64,000 nucleotides of DNA from positions 124,001 through 188,000 of the forward strand of contig QFPM01000004.1 in NCBI GenBank assembly GCA_003248655.1, read 5' to 3'. The notes beneath the pieces are model-generated. The model was not told where the DNA came from and made no database searches. It saw nothing but the letters and a program-made list of their open reading frames with translations. Shown here in pieces: positions 1 through 8,498 of this stretch. Position 1 is the stretch's first letter; the number at the start of each line of letters is the position of its first letter. A program made the position numbers and the translations under genes. Source of the DNA: Microbacterium sp. (GTDB taxonomy: Bacteria; Actinomycetota; Actinomycetes; Actinomycetales; Microbacteriaceae).

Positions 1-551
1 GACAATCGCTCATCGTCGTCGGCCCCGATGAGCGCAGCCCCCACTCGCGGGGCGGCATCGACTGGCACCCGGGAACGGCGCGCCGGATGCTGCTGGCCGG
101 CGACGAGACGGCGGCGCCCGCGATCTGCGGGATTCTCGAGTCGCTCGACCCGCGCTGCGACGTCGACGCCTTCATCGAAGTACCCTCCGCGCTCGACGTG
201 CTCTCACCGGCGATCGCCACGGGAGTGCGACTCACCTGGATCGTGCGCGACGACGCCGAGCACGGGTCTCGTCTCATCGACGCCGTCACCGCGTGGACGA
301 CGGCGAACGGCGACGTGCTCGCGCGGGCCGCGTCCCCGCGTCCGCAGGTGCTGGAAGACCTCGACGTCGACCGCGAACTGCTCTGGGACAGCCCGGAAGA
401 CGGTGAGGGCGAGTTCTACGCGTGGATGGCGGGTGAGGCGGCGACGGTGAAGACGCTGCGGCGTCTGCTCGTGAGCGGATGCGGCGTGGACCGGCGCCGC
501 GTCGCGTTCATGGGCTATTGGCGGCTCGGGCAGGCAGAGCGCACCGAATGA
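1..551 (+). CDS. Siderophore-interacting protein (ferric-siderophore reductase), 3' part only
   Basis: The gene begins upstream of the window; the reading frame is open from base 3 and ends with TGA at 549-551. The visible 182 residues match the C-terminal half of the SIP/ViuB flavin reductase family. Landmarks are a SLIVVGPDERSPHSRGG-like stretch, the LLAGDETAAPAI nucleotide-binding segment, and a C-terminal GEFYAWMAGEAA..VK.LRR..., ending with RVAFMGYWRLG. Family members reduce ferric siderophores with NAD(P)H in the cytoplasm to release iron. The stop overlaps the ATG of the first permease by 4 bases (ATGA), so it is translationally coupled to the uptake operon, which supports the role. 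Confidence 0.9.
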   Translation, partial: QSLIVVGPDERSPHSRGGIDWHPGTARRMLLAGDETAAPAICGILESLDPRCDVDAFIEVPSALDVLSPAIATGVRLTWIVRDDAEHGSRLIDAVTAWTTANGDVLARAASPRPQVLEDLDVDRELLWDSPEDGEGEFYAWMAGEAATVKTLRRLLVSGCGVDRRRVAFMGYWRLGQAERTE

Positions 552-1561
552 GCGGACGTCGCACTGCGCGGCGGACTGCGGTGGTCGCGGTGGCGGCCGC
601 CGTCGTGCTGCTCGTGACGGTGGTGCTCTCGCTCGCCATCGGTGCCCGAGCGATCCCGCCCGCGGAGGTCTGGCAGGCGCTGACGCGCCCCGACCTCGGG
701 AACCCCGACCACGTCGTCGTGCTGACCCAACGCGTTCCCCGCACCGTCATCGGGCTGTGCGCGGGCGCGGCCCTGGCGCTCGCGGGCACCGTGATGCAGG
801 GGCTCACCCGCAACCCGTTCGCCGATCCGGGCCTCCTCGGCGTCAACGCGGGCGCCTCACTCGCGGTGCTCGGCGCGATCACGCTGCTCGGGCTGTCGCG
901 CCCGGCATCCTTTGTGTGGTTCGCGTTCGTCGGTGCGGCGCTCGCTGCCATCGTGGTAGCCCTGATCGGCGGACGCGGCGCCGACGGCGGGAATCCCGCA
1001 AAGCTCGCCCTGACGGGCGCGGCGGTCACCGCGGGGATCACCGCGGTGACCTTCCTCATCCTGACGACGAACATCTACGCGCTCGACGTGTACCGGTACT
1101 GGTCGGTCGGCGGTCTCACCGCGCGCGGGCTCGACTCCGTCGCGCTCGTGCTGCTACCACTGCTCCTCGGCGCTGCCCTCGCCGTCGCATCCGCACGGGG
1201 GCTCGACCTCATCGCGCTCGGCGCCGACACGGCATCCGGACTCGGCCATGACGTCGGGCGCAGCCGCGCCCTGGGGATCGTCGCGACGATCCTCCTGTGC
1301 GGCGGGGCGACGGCGATCGCCGGGCCGATCGTGTTCCTCGGCCTCCTCGTGCCGCACGTGCTGCGCGCCCTCGTGGGCGGCGGCTACGCGCGGTTGCTGA
1401 CCATCGGCATGCCCGTGGGCGCGAGCGTGTTGCTTCTCGCGGATGTCATCGGCCGCGTGATCGCGCTTCCGGGTGAGGTGCAGGCGGGAATCGTCGTCGC
1501 GTTCCTCGGAGCGCCGATGCTGATCGCGCTCGTCCTCCAACCGCGGCGGGTCACCCTGTGA
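548..1561 (+). CDS. FecCD-family siderophore ABC transporter permease, subunit 1
   Basis: This is a 337-residue polytopic inner-membrane protein of the FecCD/BtuC type. An N-terminal Arg-rich patch is followed by a first hydrophobic helix, then RVPRTVIGLCAGAALALAGTVMQGLTRNPFADPGLLGVNAGA, the family hallmark region. GPIVFLGLLVPHVLR near residue 255 is the loop that docks on the ATPase. The ATG at 548 is chosen because it overlaps the preceding stop and begins the typical short N-terminus; an in-frame ATG further upstream would extend into the SIP gene. It should pair with the next permease as a heterodimeric channel for ferric siderophores. Confidence 0.93.
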   Translation: MSGRRTARRTAVVAVAAAVVLLVTVVLSLAIGARAIPPAEVWQALTRPDLGNPDHVVVLTQRVPRTVIGLCAGAALALAGTVMQGLTRNPFADPGLLGVNAGASLAVLGAITLLGLSRPASFVWFAFVGAALAAIVVALIGGRGADGGNPAKLALTGAAVTAGITAVTFLILTTNIYALDVYRYWSVGGLTARGLDSVALVLLPLLLGAALAVASARGLDLIALGADTASGLGHDVGRSRALGIVATILLCGGATAIAGPIVFLGLLVPHVLRALVGGGYARLLTIGMPVGASVLLLADVIGRVIALPGEVQAGIVVAFLGAPMLIALVLQPRRVTL

Positions 1562-2574
1562 GCGCGTCGATGCTCGTGCGGCAGACCGCGGCCCGCCGCC
1601 GCGTGCGGGTCGTCGCGGTCGTCGCCGTGCTTGCCGTCGTCGCGATCGTCGTGGCGTTGTCGATCGGCGACTACCCGATCGCGCCCGACCGGCTGTGGCA
1701 GACGCTCCTGGGCTCGGGGAGTCGCGTCGAGCAGTACGTCGTGTTCCAGGTGCGCGCGCCGCGCGCGGCGATGGCGCTCGTGACGGGCGCGGCCCTCGGC
1801 ATCGCGGGCGCCCTCCTGCAGTCGTACCTCTCGAACCCGCTCGCGAGCCCCGACCTCCTCGGCATCTCGGGCGGCAGCGGCGTCGCCGCAGTGTTCGCGA
1901 TCCTTGTGCTCGGAACGACCGGACCGCTGCTCGCCGTCTTCGCGTTCGTCGGGGGAGCGGCCGTCGCGCTCCTGCTCTCGCTCGCGGGTCGGGCGCTCCG
2001 CGACGGCGGATTCCGCCTCATCCTCGCCGGCATCGGGATCTCGTTCCTCACAATGTCGATCATCGACTTCCTCATGGTGCGCGCGAAGGTCGAAGAGGCG
2101 CGGCTGGCGCTCCTGTGGCTCACGGGAAGCCTCTCGTCGACGCCCTGGTGGCAGGTTCTGACGGTGCTCGGCGTGCTCGTGCTCACGGCGCCGGCCCTCG
2201 TCATCGCGGCGCGGCTGTTGCCGATCACGCAGCTTGGCCCCGAGACCGCGAGCGGTCTCGGTGTGCGCGGTGACACGGTGCGATGGCTTGTCGTCGGCTG
2301 CGCCGTGCTCCTCACCGCGGTGACGTGCGCTTTCGTCGGACCGATCGGCTTCATCGCCCTGTGCGCACCCGCGATCGCGCGCCCGCTCCTCGGACACGGC
2401 GCCGTCGGCATCGGCACGAGCGCGGCGCTCGGCGCGGTGCTACTCGTCGCGGCCGACCTCGTCGCGCAGTTCGCGATCCCGGGGCTGAGCATGCCCGTCG
2501 GCGTCGTGACGGGCGCGATCGGCGCGGTGTTCCTCCTCTGGCTCCTGGCCACCTCGAAAGGACGGCAGCTGTGA
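1558..2574 (+). CDS. FecCD-family siderophore ABC transporter permease, subunit 2
   Basis: This 338-residue FecCD paralog starts with GTG overlapping the preceding stop (GTGA). It shows the same family signature (RAPRAAMALVTGAALGIAG, then LQSYLSNPLASPDLLGISGGSG) and the ATPase-docking loop FVGPIGFIALCAPAIARPLLG. About nine hydrophobic segments can be seen. Two different FecCD genes in tandem imply a heterodimeric permease, as in FepDG or FhuB-like systems. The four-base overlaps on both sides point to a single mRNA. The exact siderophore cannot be read from sequence. Confidence 0.93.
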   Translation: MSASMLVRQTAARRRVRVVAVVAVLAVVAIVVALSIGDYPIAPDRLWQTLLGSGSRVEQYVVFQVRAPRAAMALVTGAALGIAGALLQSYLSNPLASPDLLGISGGSGVAAVFAILVLGTTGPLLAVFAFVGGAAVALLLSLAGRALRDGGFRLILAGIGISFLTMSIIDFLMVRAKVEEARLALLWLTGSLSSTPWWQVLTVLGVLVLTAPALVIAARLLPITQLGPETASGLGVRGDTVRWLVVGCAVLLTAVTCAFVGPIGFIALCAPAIARPLLGHGAVGIGTSAALGAVLLVAADLVAQFAIPGLSMPVGVVTGAIGAVFLLWLLATSKGRQL

Positions 2575-3434
2575 CCTCGGCATCCGACGCACCGCTCCTC
2601 GCCGCGCGCGGTCTCACCGTCGGCTACCCGGGACGGACGGTGATCGAGGGCCTCGACCTCGAGATCCGGCCGGGGCGTGTGACGATGATCATCGGCGCGA
2701 ACGCGTCCGGCAAATCGACCCTTTTGGGTACGCTCGCGCGGCTACGCCCGCCGCTCGTGGGCCGCGTCGAGCTCGATGGCGCCGACGCCGCGGGCATCCC
2801 GCGCCGCCGGTTCGCGCAGATCGTGGGGCTCCTGCCGCAGCACCCGACGGCTCCGGAGGGCGTGAGTGTCGCCGAGCTCGTCGGCCGCGGCCGCCATCCG
2901 CACCGCGGCATCTTTCAGCGCTGGAGCACGATCGACGCCCAGCGCGTCGACGAGGCGATGGCCTGGACGGGCATCACCGAGCTCGCCGACCGGCCCGTGG
3001 GCGACCTGTCGGGCGGCCAGCGCCAGCGCGCGTGGATCGCGATGGCGCTCGCGCAAGACCCCCGCATCCTGCTCCTCGACGAGCCGACGACCTTCCTCGA
3101 CCTCGCCCACCAGATCGAGGTGCTCGACCTGTTGCGCGCCCTCAACCGCAGCCGCGGCACGACCGTCGTCGCGGTGCTCCACGACCTCAACCTCGCGGCG
3201 CGCTACGCCGACGATCTCGTCGTCATGAGCGGGGGAGTGGTCGTCGCCCACGGCTCGCCCGGCGACGTCCTCACCGAGGAGGTCGTGAGGGATGCCTTCG
3301 GCCTCCGCGCCGTCGTCACGCCCGATCCGCTCACCGGAACCCCGCTCGTCATCCCTGTCCCGCGCGATGCCGCCGACGGCGGCGCCGCGCTGGCCCACCA
3401 AGAACACAGCCACCAAGAAAGGAACGACCCATGA
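2571..3434 (+). CDS. Siderophore ABC transporter ATP-binding protein (FepC/FhuC type)
   Basis: This 287-residue ATPase carries Walker A GANASGKSTL, the signature LSGGQRQR, Walker B RILLLDEPT followed by the FLDLAHQIEVLDLL typical of iron-siderophore ATPases, and the switch histidine in VLHDLNLAARYAD. Note the Asn in GANASGKS instead of the more usual GPNGSGKS. The GTG at 2571 is preferred because it overlaps the permease stop and gives the normal N-terminus. The C-terminal tail after about residue 255 (AADGGAALAHQEHSHQE) is extra and looks unstructured. It energises the two FecCD permeases. Confidence 0.94.
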   Translation: MTSASDAPLLAARGLTVGYPGRTVIEGLDLEIRPGRVTMIIGANASGKSTLLGTLARLRPPLVGRVELDGADAAGIPRRRFAQIVGLLPQHPTAPEGVSVAELVGRGRHPHRGIFQRWSTIDAQRVDEAMAWTGITELADRPVGDLSGGQRQRAWIAMALAQDPRILLLDEPTTFLDLAHQIEVLDLLRALNRSRGTTVVAVLHDLNLAARYADDLVVMSGGVVVAHGSPGDVLTEEVVRDAFGLRAVVTPDPLTGTPLVIPVPRDAADGGAALAHQEHSHQERNDP

Positions 3435-4462
3435 CACGACTCCGCGAGGCACTGGGCCTTGTCGCCCTCGCCAGCGCGACGGCCCTAGTGCTGTCGGGCT
3501 GCGCCGGCTCGGCCGGCCCCGACGCATCCGGCGGCTCAGACGCCGGCGCCGACGGCGCCTTCCCCGTCACGATCAGCTCCGCCCTCGGCGACACGACGAT
3601 CGAGCAGAAGCCCGAGCGCATCGCCACGTGGGGCTGGGGAGCGACCGACGCGGTCCTCGCCCTCGGCATCCAGCCTGTCGCGATCCCGTCGGACGACTAC
3701 TCCGGCGGCGACGACCGCATGCCGCCGTGGATCTCGGATGCCGTCGACGCGCTCGGCGGCGAGCCGCCCGTCATCCTCGACTCGGGTGCCGAGGAGATCC
3801 CGCTCGAGGCGCTCCTCGAGGCAGACCCCGATGTGTTGCTCGCGCCGTACTCGGGCCTCACGCAGAAGGAGTTCGACGCCGTGACGGCCGCGGGCATCCC
3901 CGTGGTCGCTTACCCCGAGGCCGCGTGGACGACGCCGTGGCGCGACGTGATCGAGATCACCGGCGAGGCCCTTGGGCTCGTCGATGAGGCGAAGACGCTG
4001 CTCGCCGATCTCGACGCGCAGGTGTCGGATGCCGCGGCCGCGCACCCCGAGTTCGCGGGCACGACGATCGCGTACGTGGACGACGACGTCGACACGTTCT
4101 ACCTCTACCTGTCGAGCGACGCGCGCGTCGAGATCCTTGAAGACCTGGGCTTCGTGACGCCGCCGAGCGTCACCGACCTCGACACCGGTGAGGGCACCTT
4201 CTACACGACGGTCAGCTACGAAAGCCTCGACAAGATCGATGCGGAGGTTCTCTTCACGCAGGCCGAGGACCAGGCGACCCTCGACGAGTTCCTCGCATCA
4301 GACCGCGGAAACCTCATTCCCGCCGTGCGCGCGGGTGCCGTCGCCGCACTCGTCGGCGCCGAGAACGCCTCTGCCATGTCGCCGACGGCGCTCACCCTGC
4401 CGTGGGTGCTGCCGACGGTGACCGAGAAGCTCGCAGCCGCCGTCGCCGCGGCGAAGGGCTGA
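3431..4462 (+). CDS. Iron-siderophore substrate-binding lipoprotein
   Basis: The 343-residue product has a lipoprotein signal peptide with lipobox VLSGC (Cys24), a Ser/Gly/Ala linker, and then a class III periplasmic-binding fold. The fold shows KPERIATWGWGATDAVLALGIQPVAI near the N-lobe entrance, VLLAPYSGLTQKEFDAVTAAGIPVV, and a C-terminal lobe ending KLAAAVAAAKG. It should sit on the outer face of the membrane and deliver ferric siderophore to the permeases. The ATG at 3431 overlaps the ATPase stop. It is the last gene of the operon and is followed by a strong hairpin. No siderophore biosynthesis gene lies nearby. Confidence 0.93.
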   Translation: MTRLREALGLVALASATALVLSGCAGSAGPDASGGSDAGADGAFPVTISSALGDTTIEQKPERIATWGWGATDAVLALGIQPVAIPSDDYSGGDDRMPPWISDAVDALGGEPPVILDSGAEEIPLEALLEADPDVLLAPYSGLTQKEFDAVTAAGIPVVAYPEAAWTTPWRDVIEITGEALGLVDEAKTLLADLDAQVSDAAAAHPEFAGTTIAYVDDDVDTFYLYLSSDARVEILEDLGFVTPPSVTDLDTGEGTFYTTVSYESLDKIDAEVLFTQAEDQATLDEFLASDRGNLIPAVRAGAVAALVGAENASAMSPTALTLPWVLPTVTEKLAAAVAAAKG

Positions 4463-4480
4463 GCCCGCGGCGCAACGACA

Positions 4481-4510
4481 GAGGCTCCCACCGCGATCGG
4501 TGGGAGCCTC
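4481..4510. terminator. Bidirectional hairpin terminator between siderophore operon and bioY
   Basis: A 12-bp perfect inverted repeat (GAGGCTCCCACC ... GGTGGGAGCCTC) with a 6-base loop lies between two convergent genes. There is no long T run on either side. Confidence 0.8.
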
Positions 4511-4527
4511 TTCGCGTGCGCGGGGTG

Positions 4528-5160
4528 TCAGCTGCGCTTCGTGCGGTCGGCCTGGCGGACGGCCCACCATGCGGCGGGGATGAGCAGCGCCGCGACTGCC
4601 GCCTTGATGAGTCCGCCGACGATGAACGGCCACAGGCCGAACTGCAGGATGTCGGCGAAGCCGTACGTGCCACCGCCGACGACGTTCAGGATGAACGCCA
4701 TGTAAGGGATGCCGAAAACGAACGGGATCGCGCTCGCCGCGACGAAGCCGACAAAGGCGAGGACGGGCTTGCGATCCCACGCGCGCTCGGCGAACCAGCC
4801 CGCGACGAAAGCCGCGAACACGAAGCCGATGATGAAGCCGAACGAGGGCTTCGCGACGGCGGCGATCGATCCCGTGAACCCGGCGAAGACCGGGAGGCCC
4901 GCGAGGCCGGCCAGCAGGTAGGTCGTGAGGGCGGCCGCGCCGCGGCGGGCGCCGAGCGCGGCACCCACGACGACGACGCCGAGCGTCTGACCCGTGATCG
5001 GCACCGGCTGCAGGGGAATCTCGACCTGCGCGAGCGCGGCGACGAAGAGTGCGCCGGCGACGACAAGTGCGGCATCCAGTGCGAACGCACGGACGCGGTC
5101 GCTGGGGCGGGCGATGAGGTCGGCCAGCACGGGGCGGCGGACGGGAACGGCGAGAGTCAT
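4528..5160 (-). CDS. bioY: BioY biotin transporter (ECF S component)
   Basis: The 210-residue, roughly six-helix membrane protein has the BioY features QVEIPLQPVPITGQTLGV near residue 45 and a GAALGARRGAAALTTYLLAGLAGLPVFAG segment, followed by the FGFIIGFVFAAFVAGWFAER helix. BioY binds biotin and can act with an energy-coupling module (BioM/BioN or EcfAT). No such module is in the window, so partners must lie elsewhere or BioY acts alone. The ATG at 5160 gives a normal N-terminus. It faces the siderophore operon tail to tail. Confidence 0.93.
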   Translation of the reverse strand: MTLAVPVRRPVLADLIARPSDRVRAFALDAALVVAGALFVAALAQVEIPLQPVPITGQTLGVVVVGAALGARRGAAALTTYLLAGLAGLPVFAGFTGSIAAVAKPSFGFIIGFVFAAFVAGWFAERAWDRKPVLAFVGFVAASAIPFVFGIPYMAFILNVVGGGTYGFADILQFGLWPFIVGGLIKAAVAALLIPAAWWAVRQADRTKRS

Positions 5161-5325
5161 GCGTGCTCCTGATGAGTTCGGGGCGTCGTCGATGCCGGCT
5201 CAGGGCCGGTGCGACTCAGCCTAGGGCGTTCCACGCCACCGTTTTCGGACGCGGTCTACGAAAGAATCGCGGATCTGATGTAGACGGCATCCCCGCGCGG
5301 CGGGTCGAGGCACAGACGACCCCGG

Positions 5326-5331
5326 TAGACT
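5326..5331 (+). promoter_or_regulatory. -10 box of the ABC-F gene
   Basis: TAGACT lies 59 nt before the GTG start, so this gene should have a real leader of about 50 nt, unlike many neighbours. No convincing Shine-Dalgarno motif is visible before the GTG. Confidence 0.5.
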
Positions 5332-5390
5332 GGGACGTCGGCCCCGACTCGGGGCACTCTCCCTCACCGCCGAATGAACGGACGTCCGCT

Positions 5391-6989
5391 GTGCTCGCCG
5401 TGCACGACCTCGAGATCCGCGTGGGTGCGCGCACGCTCATGGCGGATGTGTCGTTCCGCGTGTCGGACGGCGACAAGATCGGGCTCGTCGGCCGCAACGG
5501 CGCGGGCAAGACGACGCTGACCAAGGTGCTCGCGGGCGACCTCGTGCCCGCTGACGGCAAGGTCGAGCGCTCCGGAGAGCTCGGCTATCTGCCGCAGGAC
5601 CCGCGCTCGGGCGACCCCGAGATGCTCGCGCGTACCCGCATTCTGGATGCCCGCGGCCTCGGCAGCCTCGCCCTCGAAATGCACGAGGCGTCGCACGCGA
5701 TGGCGGATGCCGACGAGAAGGTCGCCGCGAAGGCGATGCGCCGCTACGGCAACCTCATGGAGCGATTCGAGTCCCTCGGCGGCTACGCGGCCGAGGCCGA
5801 GGCGGCATCCATCGCCCACAACCTGTCGCTGCCCGACCGCATCCTCGACCAGCCGCTGAAGACGCTCTCGGGCGGTCAGCGCCGGCGCATCGAGCTCGCC
5901 CGCATCCTCTTCTCGGATGCCCAGACGATGATTCTCGACGAGCCGACGAACCACCTCGACGCCGACAGCGTCGTGTGGCTGCGCGAGTTCCTGAAGAACT
6001 ACAAGGGCGGCCTGATCGTCATCAGCCACGATGTCGAGCTCGTCGGCGAGACCGTCAACCGCGTCTTCTACCTGGATGCCATGCGCCAGGTCATCGACGT
6101 CTACAACATGAACTGGAAGAACTACCTGCGCCAGCGGGTCGCCGATGAGGAGCGTCGCAAGAAGGAGCGCGTCAACATCGAGAAGAAGGCGACCGCACTG
6201 CAGCTGCAGGCCGCCCGCTTCGGGGCGAAGGCATCCAAGGCCGCCGCCGCGCACCAGATGGTCGCCCGCGCCGAGAAGATGCTGTCGGGGCTCGAGGAGG
6301 TCCGCCAGGAGGATCGCGTCGCCAAACTGCGCTTCCCCAAGCCGGCGCCGTGCGGCAAGACGCCGCTCATGGCGAAGAACCTGTCGAAGTCGTACGGGTC
6401 GCTCGAGATCTTCACGGATGTCGACCTCGCGATTGACCGCGGCTCGAAGGTCGTCGTGCTGGGCCTGAACGGTGCCGGAAAGACGACCCTGTTGCGCATT
6501 CTCGCCGGCGTCGACCGACCCGACACGGGAGCGCTCGAGCCGGGGCACGGACTCAAGATCGGGTACTACGCGCAGGAGCATGAGAACCTCGACGTGAACC
6601 GCTCGGTGCTCGAGAACATGATGTCGGCGGCCCCCGACATCACGGCGACCGAGGCACGCAAGGTGCTGGGATCGTTCCTGTTCACGGGCGACGATGTGCT
6701 GAAGCCCGCGGGAGTGCTCTCGGGCGGCGAGAAGACGCGTCTGTCGCTCGCGACCCTCGTCGTGTCGTCGGCCAACATGCTGCTGCTCGACGAGCCGACG
6801 AACAACCTCGACCCGGCCTCGCGCGAGGAGATCCTCGGGGCGCTCGCGCACTATGAGGGCGCGGTCGTGCTCGTCTCGCACGACGAGGGCGCGGTCCAGG
6901 CGCTCAACCCGGAGAGGGTGCTGATCCTTCCGGACGGCGTCGAGGACATCTGGGGTCGCGACTACGTCGACCTGATTACTCTGGCGTGA
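5391..6989 (+). CDS. ABC-F family ATPase (ribosome-associated)
   Basis: The 532-residue protein has two ABC domains and no membrane segment. Domain 1 has Walker A GRNGAGKTT (about residue 32), LSGGQRRR and MILDEPTNHLD. Domain 2 has GLNGAGKTT, LSGGEKTR and LLLDEPTNNLD. The basic, coiled-coil-prone linker between them (NYLRQRVADEERRKKERVN...) is the P-site tRNA interaction motif region of ABC-F proteins. These bind the ribosomal E site and act in translation or antibiotic protection; which applies here cannot be told. The GTG at 5391 is chosen because homology begins at LAVHDLEIRVG; upstream in-frame codons are unlike any ABC-F protein. Confidence 0.9.
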   Translation: MLAVHDLEIRVGARTLMADVSFRVSDGDKIGLVGRNGAGKTTLTKVLAGDLVPADGKVERSGELGYLPQDPRSGDPEMLARTRILDARGLGSLALEMHEASHAMADADEKVAAKAMRRYGNLMERFESLGGYAAEAEAASIAHNLSLPDRILDQPLKTLSGGQRRRIELARILFSDAQTMILDEPTNHLDADSVVWLREFLKNYKGGLIVISHDVELVGETVNRVFYLDAMRQVIDVYNMNWKNYLRQRVADEERRKKERVNIEKKATALQLQAARFGAKASKAAAAHQMVARAEKMLSGLEEVRQEDRVAKLRFPKPAPCGKTPLMAKNLSKSYGSLEIFTDVDLAIDRGSKVVVLGLNGAGKTTLLRILAGVDRPDTGALEPGHGLKIGYYAQEHENLDVNRSVLENMMSAAPDITATEARKVLGSFLFTGDDVLKPAGVLSGGEKTRLSLATLVVSSANMLLLDEPTNNLDPASREEILGALAHYEGAVVLVSHDEGAVQALNPERVLILPDGVEDIWGRDYVDLITLA

Positions 6990-7021
6990 CGCGGTCAGTC
7001 ACTGTGACGTGACTCGGCCCG

Positions 7022-7882
7022 TCACCGCGGCGTGAGTTCGTCGAGGAGCGAGTCTTCGTCCTCCATGTCGCGGTCTCGGCGGCGCGGCGCGGGCGCGCGG
7101 GCGTCCTTGACGTGGTGAGCGTCCGCGGCATTCGTGGCGTCCTCGGCATCCTCTTTACGGTGCCGAAGCTCGGTGCGGATCATGTACCAGATGAAGACGA
7201 AGCCCATGACGGCGAAGAGGATCCACTGGATCGCGTACGACAGGTGCGGGCCGGGGTCCTGCGAGGGCGCGTCGAGCGGGTTCGGCCGCGTCGCGGGCGC
7301 GGGGTCTTCGGACACGAGGAGCCCGTAGGCGCTCGTCACCACGCCATCGAGCCCGGTCGCCTCGGCGATGAGCGGCAGGTTGATCGTCGGCACCTGACCC
7401 TCGGGCGCGGACTGGGTCGTGTTGCGCAGCGCCTCACCCGGCATGAGTCGGGCGATGACGGTGACCTCCCCGGCAGGGGGCGCGGGCACCTCGTCCGGCT
7501 CGGGCTGGTCGGAGCCGGGAGCCAGCCAGCCGCGGTTGACGACGAACACCTCGCCCGCCTCGGTGCGGAAGGGGACCAGCACCTCGAACGCCGCCGTGCC
7601 ACCGTGGGCGCGATTGCGCGCGAGCAGCGTGTCGTCGGGAAGGTACTCGCCGACCAGCCGAACCGGCCGCCACTGGTCGTCGCGATCGAAGCCGTCGTCG
7701 CCCGGCCCGACGAGGTCCGTCAGGGTTACGGGCGCGGCGTCGTAGTTCGCCGAGACGAGACCGATCTGACGTTCGCGCTCCTCGTTGCGGGTGAACTGCC
7801 AGTTCGACAGGTAGGCGCACGCGATCGCGAAGGCGACGGCGACGGCGACGTAGCCCGTCCAGCGCAGCGCCGTGCGGTTCAC
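7022..7882 (-). CDS. SURF1 family cytochrome c oxidase assembly protein
   Basis: The 286-residue product has the SURF1 layout: an N-terminal helix (about residues 8-27) ending in LSNWQFTRNEERE, a soluble domain with LARNRAHGGTAAFEVLVPFRTEAGEVFVVNRGWL, and a second helix (AIQWILFAVMGFVFIWYMIR, about 215-235). SURF1 helps insert heme a during assembly of aa3 oxidase. A charged C-terminal tail of about 45 residues is typical of actinobacterial members. The start overlaps the upstream small gene by 4 bases, so the two are co-transcribed. Confidence 0.92.
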   Translation of the reverse strand: MNRTALRWTGYVAVAVAFAIACAYLSNWQFTRNEERERQIGLVSANYDAAPVTLTDLVGPGDDGFDRDDQWRPVRLVGEYLPDDTLLARNRAHGGTAAFEVLVPFRTEAGEVFVVNRGWLAPGSDQPEPDEVPAPPAGEVTVIARLMPGEALRNTTQSAPEGQVPTINLPLIAEATGLDGVVTSAYGLLVSEDPAPATRPNPLDAPSQDPGPHLSYAIQWILFAVMGFVFIWYMIRTELRHRKEDAEDATNAADAHHVKDARAPAPRRRDRDMEDEDSLLDELTPR

Positions 7883-8100
7883 CGGGCGACCTCGGGTGCC
7901 GCGGCATCCGTCAGCGGCGACACCTCAACCGGAAAGTCACGCGCCGCGAGATAGTCGCGCAGATAGTCGACGTGCGCGTCGCAGGCCGTCCACACCTTCC
8001 GCCGATCCACCGAGTGGATGCGGGGGTTCCGCCAGATGACCTGCCAGCGGGCATCCGCCCGGCATCCCGCCCGCGAGCACACGACGTCGGCGGCGCTCAC
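7879..8100 (-). CDS. Small Cys-containing conserved protein between SURF1 and DUF3099
   Basis: This 73-residue soluble protein begins at a GTG that overlaps the DUF3099 stop by 4 bases and ends overlapping the SURF1 start. It shows CSRAGC near residue 10 and TACDAH near residue 45, a C-x4-C...C-x2-H arrangement that could bind a metal. I do not recognise an established function. The tight coupling to SURF1 makes a link to oxidase assembly or copper/heme handling a reasonable but unproven guess. Confidence 0.75.
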   Translation of the reverse strand: MSAADVVCSRAGCRADARWQVIWRNPRIHSVDRRKVWTACDAHVDYLRDYLAARDFPVEVSPLTDAAAPEVAR

Positions 8101-8444
8101 GAGTCCTCCCGCGGCGTTCGCCCGACTTCCTGGATGCGGATGACGCCGGTCTGCTCCGTCGGCGCGACGGGCGCGGGGGAGGCCGCGATCGCTCGCTCGG
8201 GCGCCACGGCGCGCTCGGCGGGTGCCGTGGCCACATTCGCGATGACGACCGCGATGTACGGCAGAACGATCGCCGCACCCGCGAAGACCCAGGTGTACCA
8301 GCCGTAGGGCTGAACGAGGACCATCAGCACGAAGCACACCACACGCACGGCCATCATCCAGAAGTACCTGGTCATACGCTTGTGCGCGTCGTCGCGCGGT
8401 GCGCGCGGAAGCGAGGTCGCAGACTGGGCGGAGGAGTTCTTCAC
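8097..8444 (-). CDS. DUF3099 family membrane protein
   Basis: The 115-residue protein has two hydrophobic helices (WMMAVRVVCFVLMVLVQPYG, then VFAGAAIVLPYIAVVIANVA) and a basic N-terminus, as in the actinobacterial DUF3099 family. The function of the family is unknown. The start is GTG at 8444, 9 nt after a -10-like TAGGCT on the reverse strand. It is the first gene of a three-gene operon with the small Cys protein and SURF1. Confidence 0.85.
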   Translation of the reverse strand: MKNSSAQSATSLPRAPRDDAHKRMTRYFWMMAVRVVCFVLMVLVQPYGWYTWVFAGAAIVLPYIAVVIANVATAPAERAVAPERAIAASPAPVAPTEQTGVIRIQEVGRTPREDS

Positions 8445-8498
8445 GTCCCGTTCAGCCTACGCCGCCGGCGCGTCCTCGGACGCCCGGCGGCCGGCTGC

